Assembly (NCBI GenBank): GCA_009840525.1
Contig: VXNP01000105.1
Location: forward strand, 1 to 33,882
From: Gammaproteobacteria bacterium
GTDB taxonomy: Bacteria > Gemmatimonadota > Gemmatimonadetes > Longimicrobiales > Gaopeijiaceae
Length of the DNA: 33,882 bases
Reading direction: 5' to 3'
Both the position numbers and the translations under genes were made by a program. The notes below the pieces were generated by a model. It saw nothing but the letters and a program-made list of their open reading frames with translations, made no database searches and was not told the DNA's origin. This document shows, piece by piece, positions 7,632 through 16,133 of the stretch; positions within the stretch are counted from its first letter, which is position 1, and each line of letters starts with the position of its first letter.

Positions 7632-9530
7632 ATGGAGAGAATTGTCGCCGGCAACCCCGAAACTCACTCGCGAGACATCGTCGCCGAAAACCTTCAGCGC
7701 CTGCAAGTCCTGTTTCCCGAAGCGGTCGCCGAGGGCCAAGTGGACTTTGATGTCCTCCGTCAGCTACTCGGGGATGTGGTGGCCGCGCCCGACGAGATGT
7801 ATGGCCTCAACTGGCACGGAAAGCGCCGCGCCCGACATCTCGCCCTGACCCCCTCGACCGGAACCCTACGCCCCTGCTCCGAGGAGAGTGTCGACTGGGA
7901 TACAACTCAACACGTGATCATCGAAGGAGACAACCTAGAAGTCTTGAAGCTGCTGCAGAAGAGCTACAGCCGGCGGATCAAAACCATCTACATTGATCCT
8001 CCCTATAATACAGGGAACAATCTCATCTATCCGAATGACTACAGCGATGGTGTTCGCGCCTATCTCGACATAACAGGTCAATCCACGGGCTCGACGAGAC
8101 TCACAACCAATCCGATGACTGGTGGCCGATTTCATGCGAATTGGCTATCCATGATCTACCCGCGTTTGGTGCTCGCACGAAACCTATTGTCACCGAACGG
8201 CGTGCTGATTTGTACGATCGACGACAACGAGGTGAATCAGCTCGGCCTGATCCTGAGGGAGGTCTTTGAAGAAGGCAACTTCGACCATGTGTGTGTGCCG
8301 ATCGTTCACAACCCACGAGGGATTCAGGGGAAGAACTTCTCTTATGTCCACGAATACGCTTTTTTTGTCTATCGGAGAGGTACGAAGGCGATAGCGGATA
8401 GACTAATCCCAGAGGAAGATGTCTCGTGGTCGCAATTTCGTAATTGGGGTACGGAGTCAGAGAGACAGGATGCTAAGAATTGCTTTTATCCGGTATTCGT
8501 CAAGGATGGACTGATTTCGGGGTTTGGACAGGTTTGCGACGACGGTTTCCATCCGCATCAGACGGAGATTCATGACGGAGTTGCGTACGTCTACCCCATT
8601 GATGGCTCGGGTATTGAGCGTAAGTGGCGGTATGCACGGCAGTCAGTAGAGGCAATCCAGAACTTGCTTCGAGCTAGGAAGACGAAGAGGGGTTATGAGA
8701 TTGAGATCGGCAAGAACTTTGGGCTCTACAAGACTGTGTGGAGCGACAAGCGATATGATGCCAACGAATACGGTACACGGATGGTGGGCGACCTTGTGCC
8801 GGATTCTCCGTTTACGTTCCCAAAGAGCCTTTGGGCGGTGTACGATATTATACTTGCAGCAACCGGAGACGAACCCAACGGAATCGTGATGGATTTCTTT
8901 GCAGGAAGCGGCACCACAGGGCACGCAGTCATCCAACAGAACGCGGACTATAATCGCGCGAGCCGGTACATCATGGTTCAATTGCCCGAGCCGATAGCGG
9001 GGAGTGATGCGTTTTCGACGATCGCGGATCTCACCAAGGCCCGGATGAAGGCAGCCTCAAAGAAGCTCGCGGACGAAAACCCTTTGTTCGCCGGGGATGT
9101 CGGCTTCCGGGTCTTTAAGCTGGACACCTCCAACATCCGTGCCTGGGATCCCGCTCCAGTCGATCTGGACGACGCGCTGCTCGCCGGCCTCGACCACATC
9201 GAGCCTGGGCGCTCGGAGCAGGACATTCTTTACGAACTGATTCTGAAGCTGGGGCTGGATCTCTGCATCCCTATCGAATCGCGGACCATTGCGGGCAAGT
9301 CTGTGCATTCAGTCGGCGGCGGTGTCCTAATCGCCTGCTTGGACGAAGCTGTCGCGGGCCACGACGTGGAGCAGTTGGCATCGGGTATCTGCGACTGGCA
9401 TGAGGCCCTTGCGCCGGATGACGAGTCGACGGTGGTGTTCCGCGACAGCGCCTTCGCCGACGATGTCGCCAAGACGAACCTAGCCGCGATACTCGAGCAG
9501 CGCGGCCTAGGCAACATCCGAAGCTTGTAG
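7632..9530 (+). CDS. mod: Type III restriction-modification DNA methyltransferase (Mod)
   Basis: Adenine-N6 DNA methyltransferase and specificity subunit of a Type III R-M system. In the 632-residue protein the catalytic motif DPPY (residues 122-125, in IYIDPPYNTGN) comes before the AdoMet-binding motif DFFAGSGTTGHAV (from residue 421), the order of beta-class enzymes. The roughly 300 residues between them hold the target-recognition region. A C-terminal domain (about 520-632) probably contacts Res. ATG 7632 has a strong GGGAGGAAAG site. The central part (about 8330-8830) is visibly A+T-richer than both flanks, suggesting an exchanged recognition domain. Res follows 43 bases downstream on the same strand. 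No frame damage was seen, so the enzyme should be active. Confidence 0.93.
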   Translation: MERIVAGNPETHSRDIVAENLQRLQVLFPEAVAEGQVDFDVLRQLLGDVVAAPDEMYGLNWHGKRRARHLALTPSTGTLRPCSEESVDWDTTQHVIIEGDNLEVLKLLQKSYSRRIKTIYIDPPYNTGNNLIYPNDYSDGVRAYLDITGQSTGSTRLTTNPMTGGRFHANWLSMIYPRLVLARNLLSPNGVLICTIDDNEVNQLGLILREVFEEGNFDHVCVPIVHNPRGIQGKNFSYVHEYAFFVYRRGTKAIADRLIPEEDVSWSQFRNWGTESERQDAKNCFYPVFVKDGLISGFGQVCDDGFHPHQTEIHDGVAYVYPIDGSGIERKWRYARQSVEAIQNLLRARKTKRGYEIEIGKNFGLYKTVWSDKRYDANEYGTRMVGDLVPDSPFTFPKSLWAVYDIILAATGDEPNGIVMDFFAGSGTTGHAVIQQNADYNRASRYIMVQLPEPIAGSDAFSTIADLTKARMKAASKKLADENPLFAGDVGFRVFKLDTSNIRAWDPAPVDLDDALLAGLDHIEPGRSEQDILYELILKLGLDLCIPIESRTIAGKSVHSVGGGVLIACLDEAVAGHDVEQLASGICDWHEALAPDDESTVVFRDSAFADDVAKTNLAAILEQRGLGNIRSL

Positions 9531-9573
9531 AGCCGATGGTTGTGCGTATGTGCGGATCGACGAGGCGCTCGCG

Positions 9574-12500
9574 ATGAAGCTCCGTTTCGAACCCAACCTG
9601 GACTTCCAGCTCCAAGCGGTGGCCGCCGTCTGCGACCTTTTTCGCGGGCAGGAAACCTGCCGAACGGAATTCACGGTCACGCGAAGTCGATTCGACCCAC
9701 AGGAGAAGCTGGCCTTTATTCCGAACGACTTGGGCATCGGCAACCGGCTGACTCTTCGCGACGACGAGATACTCGCGAACCTGAGAGACATCCAGCTTCG
9801 CAACGGCGTGCCTCAGTCTGACACTCTCCACTCCGGCGACTTCACCATTGAGATGGAGACCGGAACTGGTAAGACGTACGTCTACCTGCGTACGGTCTTC
9901 GAGCTGAACAAGCGCTACGGGTTCACGAAGTTCGTGATCGTTGTTCCGTCTGTAGCGATCAAGGAAGGCGTCTACAAGTCGATCCAGATGACCTACGACC
10001 ATTTCCGGGCCCTCTATTCGGGGACGCCGTTCGAGTACTTCCTCTACGACTCGTCCAAGCTCGGCCAAGTCCGAAACTTCGCGACGAGTTCGCAGATCCA
10101 GATCATGGTTGTGACGGTCGGTGCTATCAACAAGAGGAACGTCAACAATTTGTACAAGGACAGTGAGAAGACGGGAGGCGAGAAACCGATCGATCTCGTC
10201 AAGGCCACGCGACCGATCTTGATCGTGGACGAGCCGCAGAGTGTCGACGGGGGTCTAAAGGGTCAGGGCAAGGCAGCGCTCGACGCGATGAATCCCCTCT
10301 GCACGCTTCGTTACTCGGCTACCCATGTGGACCGGCACCACATGGTATACCGGCTCGACGCCGTCGATGCCTACGAACGAAAGCTGGTCAAGCAGATCGA
10401 GGTCGCGGCCGCGACAGTGGAGGATGCCCACAACCGGCCCTATGTCCGCTTGGTCTCGACAAGCAGCAGACGTGGCGTGATCAGCGCGAAAGTGGAACTC
10501 GATGTGAGAGCGGCCAGTGGGGTGCGACGCCGTCTGAGAACGGTACAGGATGGCGACGATCTTGAGCAGGAAACGGGCCGGGCAGTCTATCGTCACTGCT
10601 GGATCGGTGAAATTAGGGTCGGCCAGAACGCGTTCCTCGAACTGCGCGTACCCGGCGGCCAGCACTATCTTCGAAGAGGCGAAGCCCACGGTGATGTGAA
10701 CCGCTGGGCCGTGCAACGACAGATGATTCGGCGGACCATTCGCGAGCATCTTGACAAGGAGAAGCGTCTGCGCCCACAGGGCATCAAGGTCCTCAGCCTC
10801 TTCTTCATCGACGCCGTGGCACGCTACCGCCGCTACGACGAGGACGGCAATCCGGTCAAAGGCGAATATGCACGAGCATTCGAAGAGGAATACCAGCGCC
10901 TCGCAGCCCACCCCGACTACGTCTCGCTGTTCCAGGAAGCGGGCTTCGCTGCGGACGCCGACGCTGTTCACGACGGGTACTTCTCAATCGACAAGAAGGG
11001 CGGTTGGACGGATACGGCCGAGAACAACCAAGTGAACCGCGACAATGCCCAGCGTGCGTACAACCTGATCATGAAGGAGAAGGAGAAGCTGCTGAGTCTC
11101 GATGAGCCGCTCAAGTTCATCTTCTCCCATTCGGCGCTGCGCGAAGGGTGGGACAATCCCAACGTCTTCCAGATATGTGCGCTGCGCGACATCCAGACGG
11201 AGCGCGAACGGCGACAAACGATCGGGCGCGGCTTGCGTCTCTGCGTCAACCAGAAGGGCGAGCGTCGCCGTGGTTTCGAAGTGAATACCCTAACGGTGAT
11301 TGCCAGAGAAAGCTACGAGGAGTTCGCCGAAAACCTCCAACGGGAGATTGAGCGGGACACCGGGATACGCTTCGGCGTCGTTGAGCCGCACCAGTTTGCA
11401 CAGATTTCGGTTGTCGGCCACGACGAACGGCCAACGGTCCTCGGGTTCGATCAGTCGCGCATCCTGTACGACCACCTTCAGACCCAGGGCTACATCGACG
11501 GGAGCGGGCGAATCCGAGATTCTCTCCGCCAAGCGATCAAGGCAGATAGCCTCGTCGTTCCTCAAAGATTCGCCGACCAACGGGCGGAAATCGTTGCAGT
11601 GTTGCGAAAACTTGCCGGACGCTTCAAGGTCCGGAATGCCGACGAACGCCAGACAGTTCGTCCGCGCCAAGCCGTCTTGGATAGCGGCGAGTTTAGGGGG
11701 CTCTGGGACCGCATCAAGCACAAGACCACTTATCGCGTGGCTTTCAACAACGAACGCTTAGTGAAAGCATGCGCCGTCGCGCTCCGGCAAGCGCCAGCAA
11801 TACCAAGGACCCGGCTGCTGTGGCGCAAAGCCGACATCGCCATCGGAAAGGCCGGGGTGGAGGCGATGGAGGTCGCCGGGGATGCCCCCGTCCCACTGGA
11901 CGAGCCTGACATCGAGCTGCCGGATATCCTCACCGAACTTCAGGACCGGACACGGCTAACGCGGCGCAGCATCCACAGGATCCTTGTCGGTAGTCGGCGA
12001 CTCCTCGATTTTAGACGGAATCCACAGCAGTTCATCGAGTACGCCGCAATGGCGATCAATCGCTGCAAGCGGCGGGCGTTGGTGGACGGCATCAAGTATC
12101 GACGAATCGGGGACGAATCCTATTACGCGCAGGAGCTATTCGAGCAAGAGGAGCTTACCGGCTATCTCCGGAACATGCTTGAGGCCGGAAAATCCGTCTA
12201 CGACAAGGTCGTCTACGAGTCCGATACCGAAGCTCGGTTTGCCGATCAGCTGGAGAGGAATTCTGCGGTCACGCTTTACACCAAGCTTCCGGGATGGTTC
12301 ACGGTGCCGACGCCGCTCGGAAGGTACAATCCGGACTGGGCCGTCCTCATCACATCCGACGTTGGCGAACGGTTGTATCTGGTCGTCGAAACGAAAGGGA
12401 GTTCGCAACCCGGCGATCTCCGCTTTACCGAAGCCGACAAGATCGCCTGTGGCAGGGCTCACTTCGAGGCGATTGCGGTTCGAGAGTCCCCGGCTCAGTA

Positions 12501-12684
12501 CGAGGTCACTCCGAGCCTTGACGAATTGCTCGCGCGAATCGGCGGAAGACAGCCACCTTCTGACCCTCCTTCGTCGCCGCAGGCCGCGCGGAAGCGATCT
12601 GATGGCTCAAATCACGCGAGCAGCGTAGATTCCCCCCTCGTGCGAAACTACAAACCAGACAGCCAAGGGTCTCCGACGACATGA
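9574..12684 (+). CDS. res: Type III restriction enzyme subunit (Res), helicase-nuclease
   Basis: ATP-dependent SF2 helicase/translocase and endonuclease that cuts unmodified DNA in complex with Mod. In the 1036-residue product, Walker A is ETGTGKT (95-101), the DEAD-like box is VDEPQ (D219), motif III is R-Y-S-A-T, and motif VI is QTIGRGLRL (from about residue 547). The C-terminal nuclease has a full PD-(D/E)XK signature: P920-D921 in YNPDWAV and E939-T-K941 in VVETKG. I start at ATG 9574 because Res proteins typically open with M-K-L-x-F-x-x-N-L-D-x-Q-L; GTG at 9550 would add eight residues. The stop overlaps the next gene's ATG by four bases. Confidence 0.93.
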   Translation: MKLRFEPNLDFQLQAVAAVCDLFRGQETCRTEFTVTRSRFDPQEKLAFIPNDLGIGNRLTLRDDEILANLRDIQLRNGVPQSDTLHSGDFTIEMETGTGKTYVYLRTVFELNKRYGFTKFVIVVPSVAIKEGVYKSIQMTYDHFRALYSGTPFEYFLYDSSKLGQVRNFATSSQIQIMVVTVGAINKRNVNNLYKDSEKTGGEKPIDLVKATRPILIVDEPQSVDGGLKGQGKAALDAMNPLCTLRYSATHVDRHHMVYRLDAVDAYERKLVKQIEVAAATVEDAHNRPYVRLVSTSSRRGVISAKVELDVRAASGVRRRLRTVQDGDDLEQETGRAVYRHCWIGEIRVGQNAFLELRVPGGQHYLRRGEAHGDVNRWAVQRQMIRRTIREHLDKEKRLRPQGIKVLSLFFIDAVARYRRYDEDGNPVKGEYARAFEEEYQRLAAHPDYVSLFQEAGFAADADAVHDGYFSIDKKGGWTDTAENNQVNRDNAQRAYNLIMKEKEKLLSLDEPLKFIFSHSALREGWDNPNVFQICALRDIQTERERRQTIGRGLRLCVNQKGERRRGFEVNTLTVIARESYEEFAENLQREIERDTGIRFGVVEPHQFAQISVVGHDERPTVLGFDQSRILYDHLQTQGYIDGSGRIRDSLRQAIKADSLVVPQRFADQRAEIVAVLRKLAGRFKVRNADERQTVRPRQAVLDSGEFRGLWDRIKHKTTYRVAFNNERLVKACAVALRQAPAIPRTRLLWRKADIAIGKAGVEAMEVAGDAPVPLDEPDIELPDILTELQDRTRLTRRSIHRILVGSRRLLDFRRNPQQFIEYAAMAINRCKRRALVDGIKYRRIGDESYYAQELFEQEELTGYLRNMLEAGKSVYDKVVYESDTEARFADQLERNSAVTLYTKLPGWFTVPTPLGRYNPDWAVLITSDVGERLYLVVETKGSSQPGDLRFTEADKIACGRAHFEAIAVRESPAQYEVTPSLDELLARIGGRQPPSDPPSSPQAARKRSDGSNHASSVDSPLVRNYKPDSQGSPTT

Positions 12685-13679
12685 GACTGCGACGTCCAGA
12701 CATCCAGGAGCTCACCAGTAGGTGTGAGCAGGGAACCGCCGTTCTGATATCGGCACCGTTCTACAGCCAAGAAGGCCTCACCTGGGTCCGGCCAAATCCG
12801 GGCGGCCGCGTTGAGTTCTGGACTCGCTTCAACCCACGCGACTGGGCGGCGGGGGTTTCTGATCCACCTGCTCTGTTACGCTATCTTGAAACGGTGGGAG
12901 AGGAGCGTGTCTCCCTGCGAGTCCATCGAGCGTTGCACGCCAAGATATATCAGGTTGACGCCACGTGGTCATGGATTGGGTCTCCCAATTTATCTCGGGC
13001 TGCGTTCACCAGTAACATTGAACTGGTCGCGGAATTGAATGCAGGCGAGACGGAATCGCTCGGGACAATCGTGAACGATCTCCGCAGTAGCCTAAAAGAA
13101 CTTTCCATTCCGACCCTTCGTGCATACATCGAAGCCTGCAAGGACGCGATCCAGCAGTTGGAGGATGCAGACATCTGGAAGCATGACGATTTTCAAGCAG
13201 CGGTCGCCATGGCCGACGAATACCTGTCGCCACCGTCGACGCTCCATCACGCCGCACCTATACGGCCTCTCCGTGATTTCATTAGTTTTATCGAACCGAT
13301 GATCGACGAGGTGCCCCAGACCATTCTTGACCACCATCACAACCTAAGCGGCCAGAATAGACAAGGACATGTCAAGCAATCTTACTATGCGCTGACCCAC
13401 TTTCTCTCCGATCCAAGGGGGAACCAGTACATTGGCGAACTGATTGCCATACCTCTGGGCGATTATCCCAGATCCAGGTTGTCTCCTGGGTTTGTCGAGG
13501 CATGGGCCGCCTTTCTTGATGAACACGCTACTACGCACGACAGTGATGTCGGTTACTCGTTTTCTACTCTCCGCAATGTGCTGCCCGAACACATGGGCGG
13601 ATACGTCACAAACGGGGGAGGCGGTATCGGCAGCTTCGCAAGGATGGTACCACTCGTCGCCCGCTTTCTGAATGAGTGA
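12681..13679 (+). CDS. Phospholipase D-like nuclease-fold protein coupled to the R-M genes
   Basis: A 332-residue protein with one PLD catalytic motif, H86-x-K88-x4-D93-x6-G100-S101-x-N103, inside HAKIYQVDATWSWIGSPNLS. PLD-fold enzymes in restriction and anti-phage loci act as DNA nucleases, usually as dimers joining two HKD motifs; the single motif here fits that. The N-terminal 110 residues form the PLD domain; the remaining 220, with helical segments and a G-rich 'GGYVTNGGGGIGSF' near the end, I do not recognise. Its ATG overlaps the res stop (ATGA), so it is translated with the R-M operon and is probably functionally tied to it. There is no signal peptide, so it should be cytoplasmic. Confidence 0.78.
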   Translation: MRLRRPDIQELTSRCEQGTAVLISAPFYSQEGLTWVRPNPGGRVEFWTRFNPRDWAAGVSDPPALLRYLETVGEERVSLRVHRALHAKIYQVDATWSWIGSPNLSRAAFTSNIELVAELNAGETESLGTIVNDLRSSLKELSIPTLRAYIEACKDAIQQLEDADIWKHDDFQAAVAMADEYLSPPSTLHHAAPIRPLRDFISFIEPMIDEVPQTILDHHHNLSGQNRQGHVKQSYYALTHFLSDPRGNQYIGELIAIPLGDYPRSRLSPGFVEAWAAFLDEHATTHDSDVGYSFSTLRNVLPEHMGGYVTNGGGGIGSFARMVPLVARFLNE

Positions 13680-13757
13680 CCCAGTGCCCACGAATGACGT
13701 ATCTACAAGACGCATCTTTTTGGTGGCGTCGCAATCCAGGACTGAAAGGCACAAGAA

Positions 13758-14780
13758 TTGAATCGAGCGATTTGGCAGAAGTTGCTCTCCCTTGAGAGTC
13801 GCGACATAACCCAGCAACGATTTGAGCAGATTCACTCACGGACACTTAATGCGCGTCGAGCTAGGGAAATCAATGCTGCCGCTAGGCAAGCACGTGAGTA
13901 TTTCAGAAACGGGAGCAATTCTGATCACTCGGTTCGGCCACTTCTGACATTCTATGGCGTCGCAAGTCTCAGCCGGGCTTTGCTGTTGCTGCTCAAGCCC
14001 GATGGCGGAGAAGAGGGGTTGAATCGAGGCCACGGCATAGAAGCGGTAAGGTGGGGTGAGGTAGTGTCTGGCGGCAACATTGATGGATTGCCACGACTCA
14101 ATGAGCTTAGAATCTGCGTACGATCAGGCTTGTTTTCGGATTTCATGAAGTATACTCGCAATAGAATGTCGATGCACATCAGGTCGGGTGGGGTCGACTG
14201 GCGGTTTTGCTACGATTTGCCAGATCACGCTGAGCAGATGTCGATCGGCGATTTGTTCTCCAGAATACCCGACCTATGGGAAGACTACTCAGATCTTTCT
14301 GATGTGCGTCGACATGTCGCAGTCCAAGATCTAAGCTACAGCGAGGATAATGGGCTACAGGTAAAGATTAGGAAAGAGAATTCTTCAGGGATCATAAGCG
14401 CCTATCAGGAACTCGGCTACGCCGCTGTCGACGACGGAGAGTCGTGTGCCCTGACGTGTAGTGCAGATAGAGCAGAAAGAGAAATACCACAGTTTGTACA
14501 CACGTACGTCAACAAGATGTTCGGCGCGATTCCGAAATTGTTCATTGCTGAGCCGTTCCCAGGAGGGGCTCGCTATTCACAATTGTGTATGACGTATATG
14601 GTATCGTTTGTTTTAGGAATGCTCGTGCGCTATTTTCCGACGCACTGGATAGCGCTTGTGCAAGGTGAGAAAGGAGACTCTATGTGGCCGACGATAGTGC
14701 GAGCACAACAGGTGGTCGAGGAATCTTATCCAGAGCTGGTCGCGGAAATGATCAGGGATGCGTCCGCTACTGGCCACTAG
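13758..14780 (+). CDS. YaaC-family protein
   Basis: A 340-residue protein resembling the YaaC family, of unknown biochemical function. Family-like features are an N-terminal A-R-x-A-R-E-Y-F segment, 'RPLLTFYGVASLSRALLLLL' with the following H-G motif, and a C-terminal 'MVSFVLGMLVRYFPTHWIAL' followed by E-E-S-Y-P-E-L-V. It starts with TTG at 13758: an in-frame stop lies just upstream and a GAAAGG site precedes it, so no ATG alternative exists nearby. It lies 78 bases after the PLD gene on the same strand. Its codons are A+T-rich compared with the rest of the window. YaaC homologues are, to my knowledge, often near restriction genes; a defence accessory role is inference. Confidence 0.72.
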   Translation: MNRAIWQKLLSLESRDITQQRFEQIHSRTLNARRAREINAAARQAREYFRNGSNSDHSVRPLLTFYGVASLSRALLLLLKPDGGEEGLNRGHGIEAVRWGEVVSGGNIDGLPRLNELRICVRSGLFSDFMKYTRNRMSMHIRSGGVDWRFCYDLPDHAEQMSIGDLFSRIPDLWEDYSDLSDVRRHVAVQDLSYSEDNGLQVKIRKENSSGIISAYQELGYAAVDDGESCALTCSADRAEREIPQFVHTYVNKMFGAIPKLFIAEPFPGGARYSQLCMTYMVSFVLGMLVRYFPTHWIALVQGEKGDSMWPTIVRAQQVVEESYPELVAEMIRDASATGH

Positions 14781-15095
14781 CGCGCGGTTGCGTGACGCGC
14801 CGTTGCTTGCCCGGTACCTTAGAGAGTCGCACCGTCCAGGGTCGGTGACGCAGGCTTCCGGAACCTCGGTCGCGTTACTCGCTGTCTTGGATCGATGTTC
14901 CCGGCGGTTGGAATACGTGGAAGGTGCGGAGTCCTCGTTTTGCCTCTTGTGGGGGCCGACGGGTATCGAGAGAAGGGTTCGCTTATGCCGTCGCACCGGT
15001 ACGCCGTGAAGGGCACGGTGAACGGTCCACCCAAATGGCCGCCATTCGACCGGATTTGGTCGAAGATTGAACACGGCGGGCCGGGTCACGGCCGG
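14781..15095. other. Intergenic stretch after the defence genes
   Basis: About 315 bases with no recognised gene on either strand. A weak GC-rich hairpin (GCGCG...CGCGC) lies immediately after the yaaC-like stop and could end transcription, but it has no T-run. The sequence returns to the high G+C of the surrounding chromosome at about 14790, marking the likely right edge of the A+T-rich cargo. Confidence 0.35.
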
Positions 15096-15151
15096 ACGGC
15101 ATGAATGGCAGATCGTGCAGTCCCGATTGAACTTAGACGATTTTATGCCGT
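15096..15151. repeat. 56-nt palindromic dispersed repeat, copy 1
   Basis: Imperfect palindrome beginning ACGGCATGAA and ending TTTATGCCGT, with an inner pair ATCGT/ACGAT (positions 17-21 and 42-46 of the element). It aligns without gaps to the copy at 20217-20272 with 46 of 56 identical bases by hand count. The change at element position 7 (T here, G there) is matched at position 50 (A here, C there), keeping the pair. It overlaps the truncated end of the Type ISP-like fragment, whose reading frame stops inside it. Confidence 0.75.
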
Positions 15152-15400
15152 GGCTTGCGGCATCCGTGTTTCGCTGATCCAGCGAGTGCTTCCGCCGCTC
15201 CTTCGGACTTGCCGTCCGGCCAGCCGGGTAGCGGAACGCGCGGCCATTCCATGCGCAGCGCTCCGGCGTTGGCCTCCCGATAAGCCGGATCGTGAAGGGT
15301 GGCGAGCACATGGTGGAACAGATCCTCGACACCGAGACCGAGTCGGACAAGATACCGTTGCGCCGCTCCCGAGAGATTCGCACGGCGTTCGGTGCCGGTT
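15133..15400 (-). pseudogene. C-terminal fragment of a Type ISP-like restriction-modification enzyme
   Basis: Minus-strand reading that begins A-N-L-S-G-A-A-Q-R-Y-L-V-R-L-G and continues DLFHHVLATLHDPAYREANA, then G-A-L-R-M-E-W-P-R-V-P-L-P-G-W-P-D-G and A-L-A-G-S-A. I recognise this as the conserved segment near the C-terminus of large helicase-methyltransferase restriction enzymes (Type ISP and relatives). Nothing of the helicase, nuclease or methyltransferase body is present. The frame ends at 15133 inside the 56-nt palindromic element, and on the other side it gives way to amidase sequence at about 15400. It is a relic without function. The boundaries are approximate. Confidence 0.62.
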
Positions 15401-16010
15401 GCCACGCCCAAGCCCTCCTCGCGCAGCTGGCCCGGACACCCGCCGACGAGCGGCGCGCCCCGCTGCGGGGCATGTGCCTCGCGCCCAAGGACAAATGCTA
15501 CACGGCGGATCTGCTGACCGAGGGCGGATCGCTTGTGTTCGAGGGCTTTCAGCCGGACTACGACGCCACCAATGGGAGGCCCTGACCTCACCGCCCATGG
15601 GCGGCTCCCACGGCGACCCCACGGCGTTCTTCATCGCGCAACTGCGCGAGGACGTGCGCAATTTCGCCGACCGCCTGCCGCGCTTCCTGAACGGCATGCT
15701 CCAGAACGCCGACACCTACGTGAAGGTCCAGCAGGCGCGCAACCTCCTCCGGCACCGCATCGTGACACAGCTCTTCAACCAGTGCGACGTCGTGGTCACG
15801 AGCGCGGGCGGTTCGTTCGACGGGGCCGGGCTGCCGCTTGCGTGTACGCCCATCGGGTTCGACACGGACGAGACGACGGGGGCGCGGGTGCCGCGCGGGG
15901 TCACGCTCGGGGCACCGCCCTTCGCGGAGGAGCGGCTGCTCGCGGTCATCGCCGCGTACCAGGCGGTGACGGAGTTCCATCGGGAGAGGGCGCCGGATCC
16001 GAGCGGGTAG
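15400..16010 (+). pseudogene. Internally deleted amidase-signature gene
   Basis: Two pieces of one amidase (AS) family enzyme with the middle missing. The first (about 15400-15583) reads A-P-L-R-G-M-C-L-A-P-K-D, the usual P-L-x-G-I-P-x-x-x-K-D region with the catalytic lysine, then EGGSLVFEGFQPDYDAT. The second (about 15590-16010) reads LREDVRNFADRLPRFLNG, DTYVKVQQARNLLRHRIV and CDVVVTSAGGSFDGAGLPLA, matching the C-terminal third, and stops at 16010. The roughly 200 residues carrying the Ser-cisSer-containing G-G-S-S-G-G core are absent and the two pieces are in different frames. No active enzyme can be made. The start of the gene is also lost at its junction with the Type ISP-like fragment. 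Confidence 0.7.
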
Positions 16011-16037
16011 CCGGGGAGAGTTGGACAAGACTTGGTG

Positions 16038-16066
16038 TTGACACGCTTGCTCTCGATCCCTAGCCT
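16038..16066 (+). promoter_or_regulatory. Sigma-70-type promoter for the small secreted peptide
   Basis: A perfect -35 box TTGACA (16038-16043), a 17-base spacer and a -10-like TAGCCT (16061-16066), 68 bases upstream of the peptide start. It is the best-formed -35 element I noticed in the window. Confidence 0.5.
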
Positions 16067-16075
16067 CTTGGGGTT

Positions 16076-16108
16076 TTCCGGTTGACGTGGGGTCTTCCGG
16101 TTGACGTG
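16076..16108 (+). repeat. Direct repeat of TTCCGGTTGACGTG in the peptide leader
   Basis: The 14-base sequence TTCCGGTTGACGTG occurs at 16076-16089 and again at 16095-16108, a 19-base period, between the promoter and the ribosome binding site (GGGAGG). It could be a two-site operator for a DNA-bending regulator or a simple local duplication. Confidence 0.5.
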
Positions 16109-16133
16109 CATCCACTTCACGCTGGGAGGCAAC

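Noticed and set aside
8360-8366. Run of seven T in mod as a possible phase-variation switch
   Set aside because: Too short compared with known phase-variable Type III mod repeats, and in frame as it stands.
5000-15000. Integrase, relaxase or att direct repeats bounding the mobile region
   Set aside because: None was found in the window; the element's left part lies outside it, so its limits cannot be set here.
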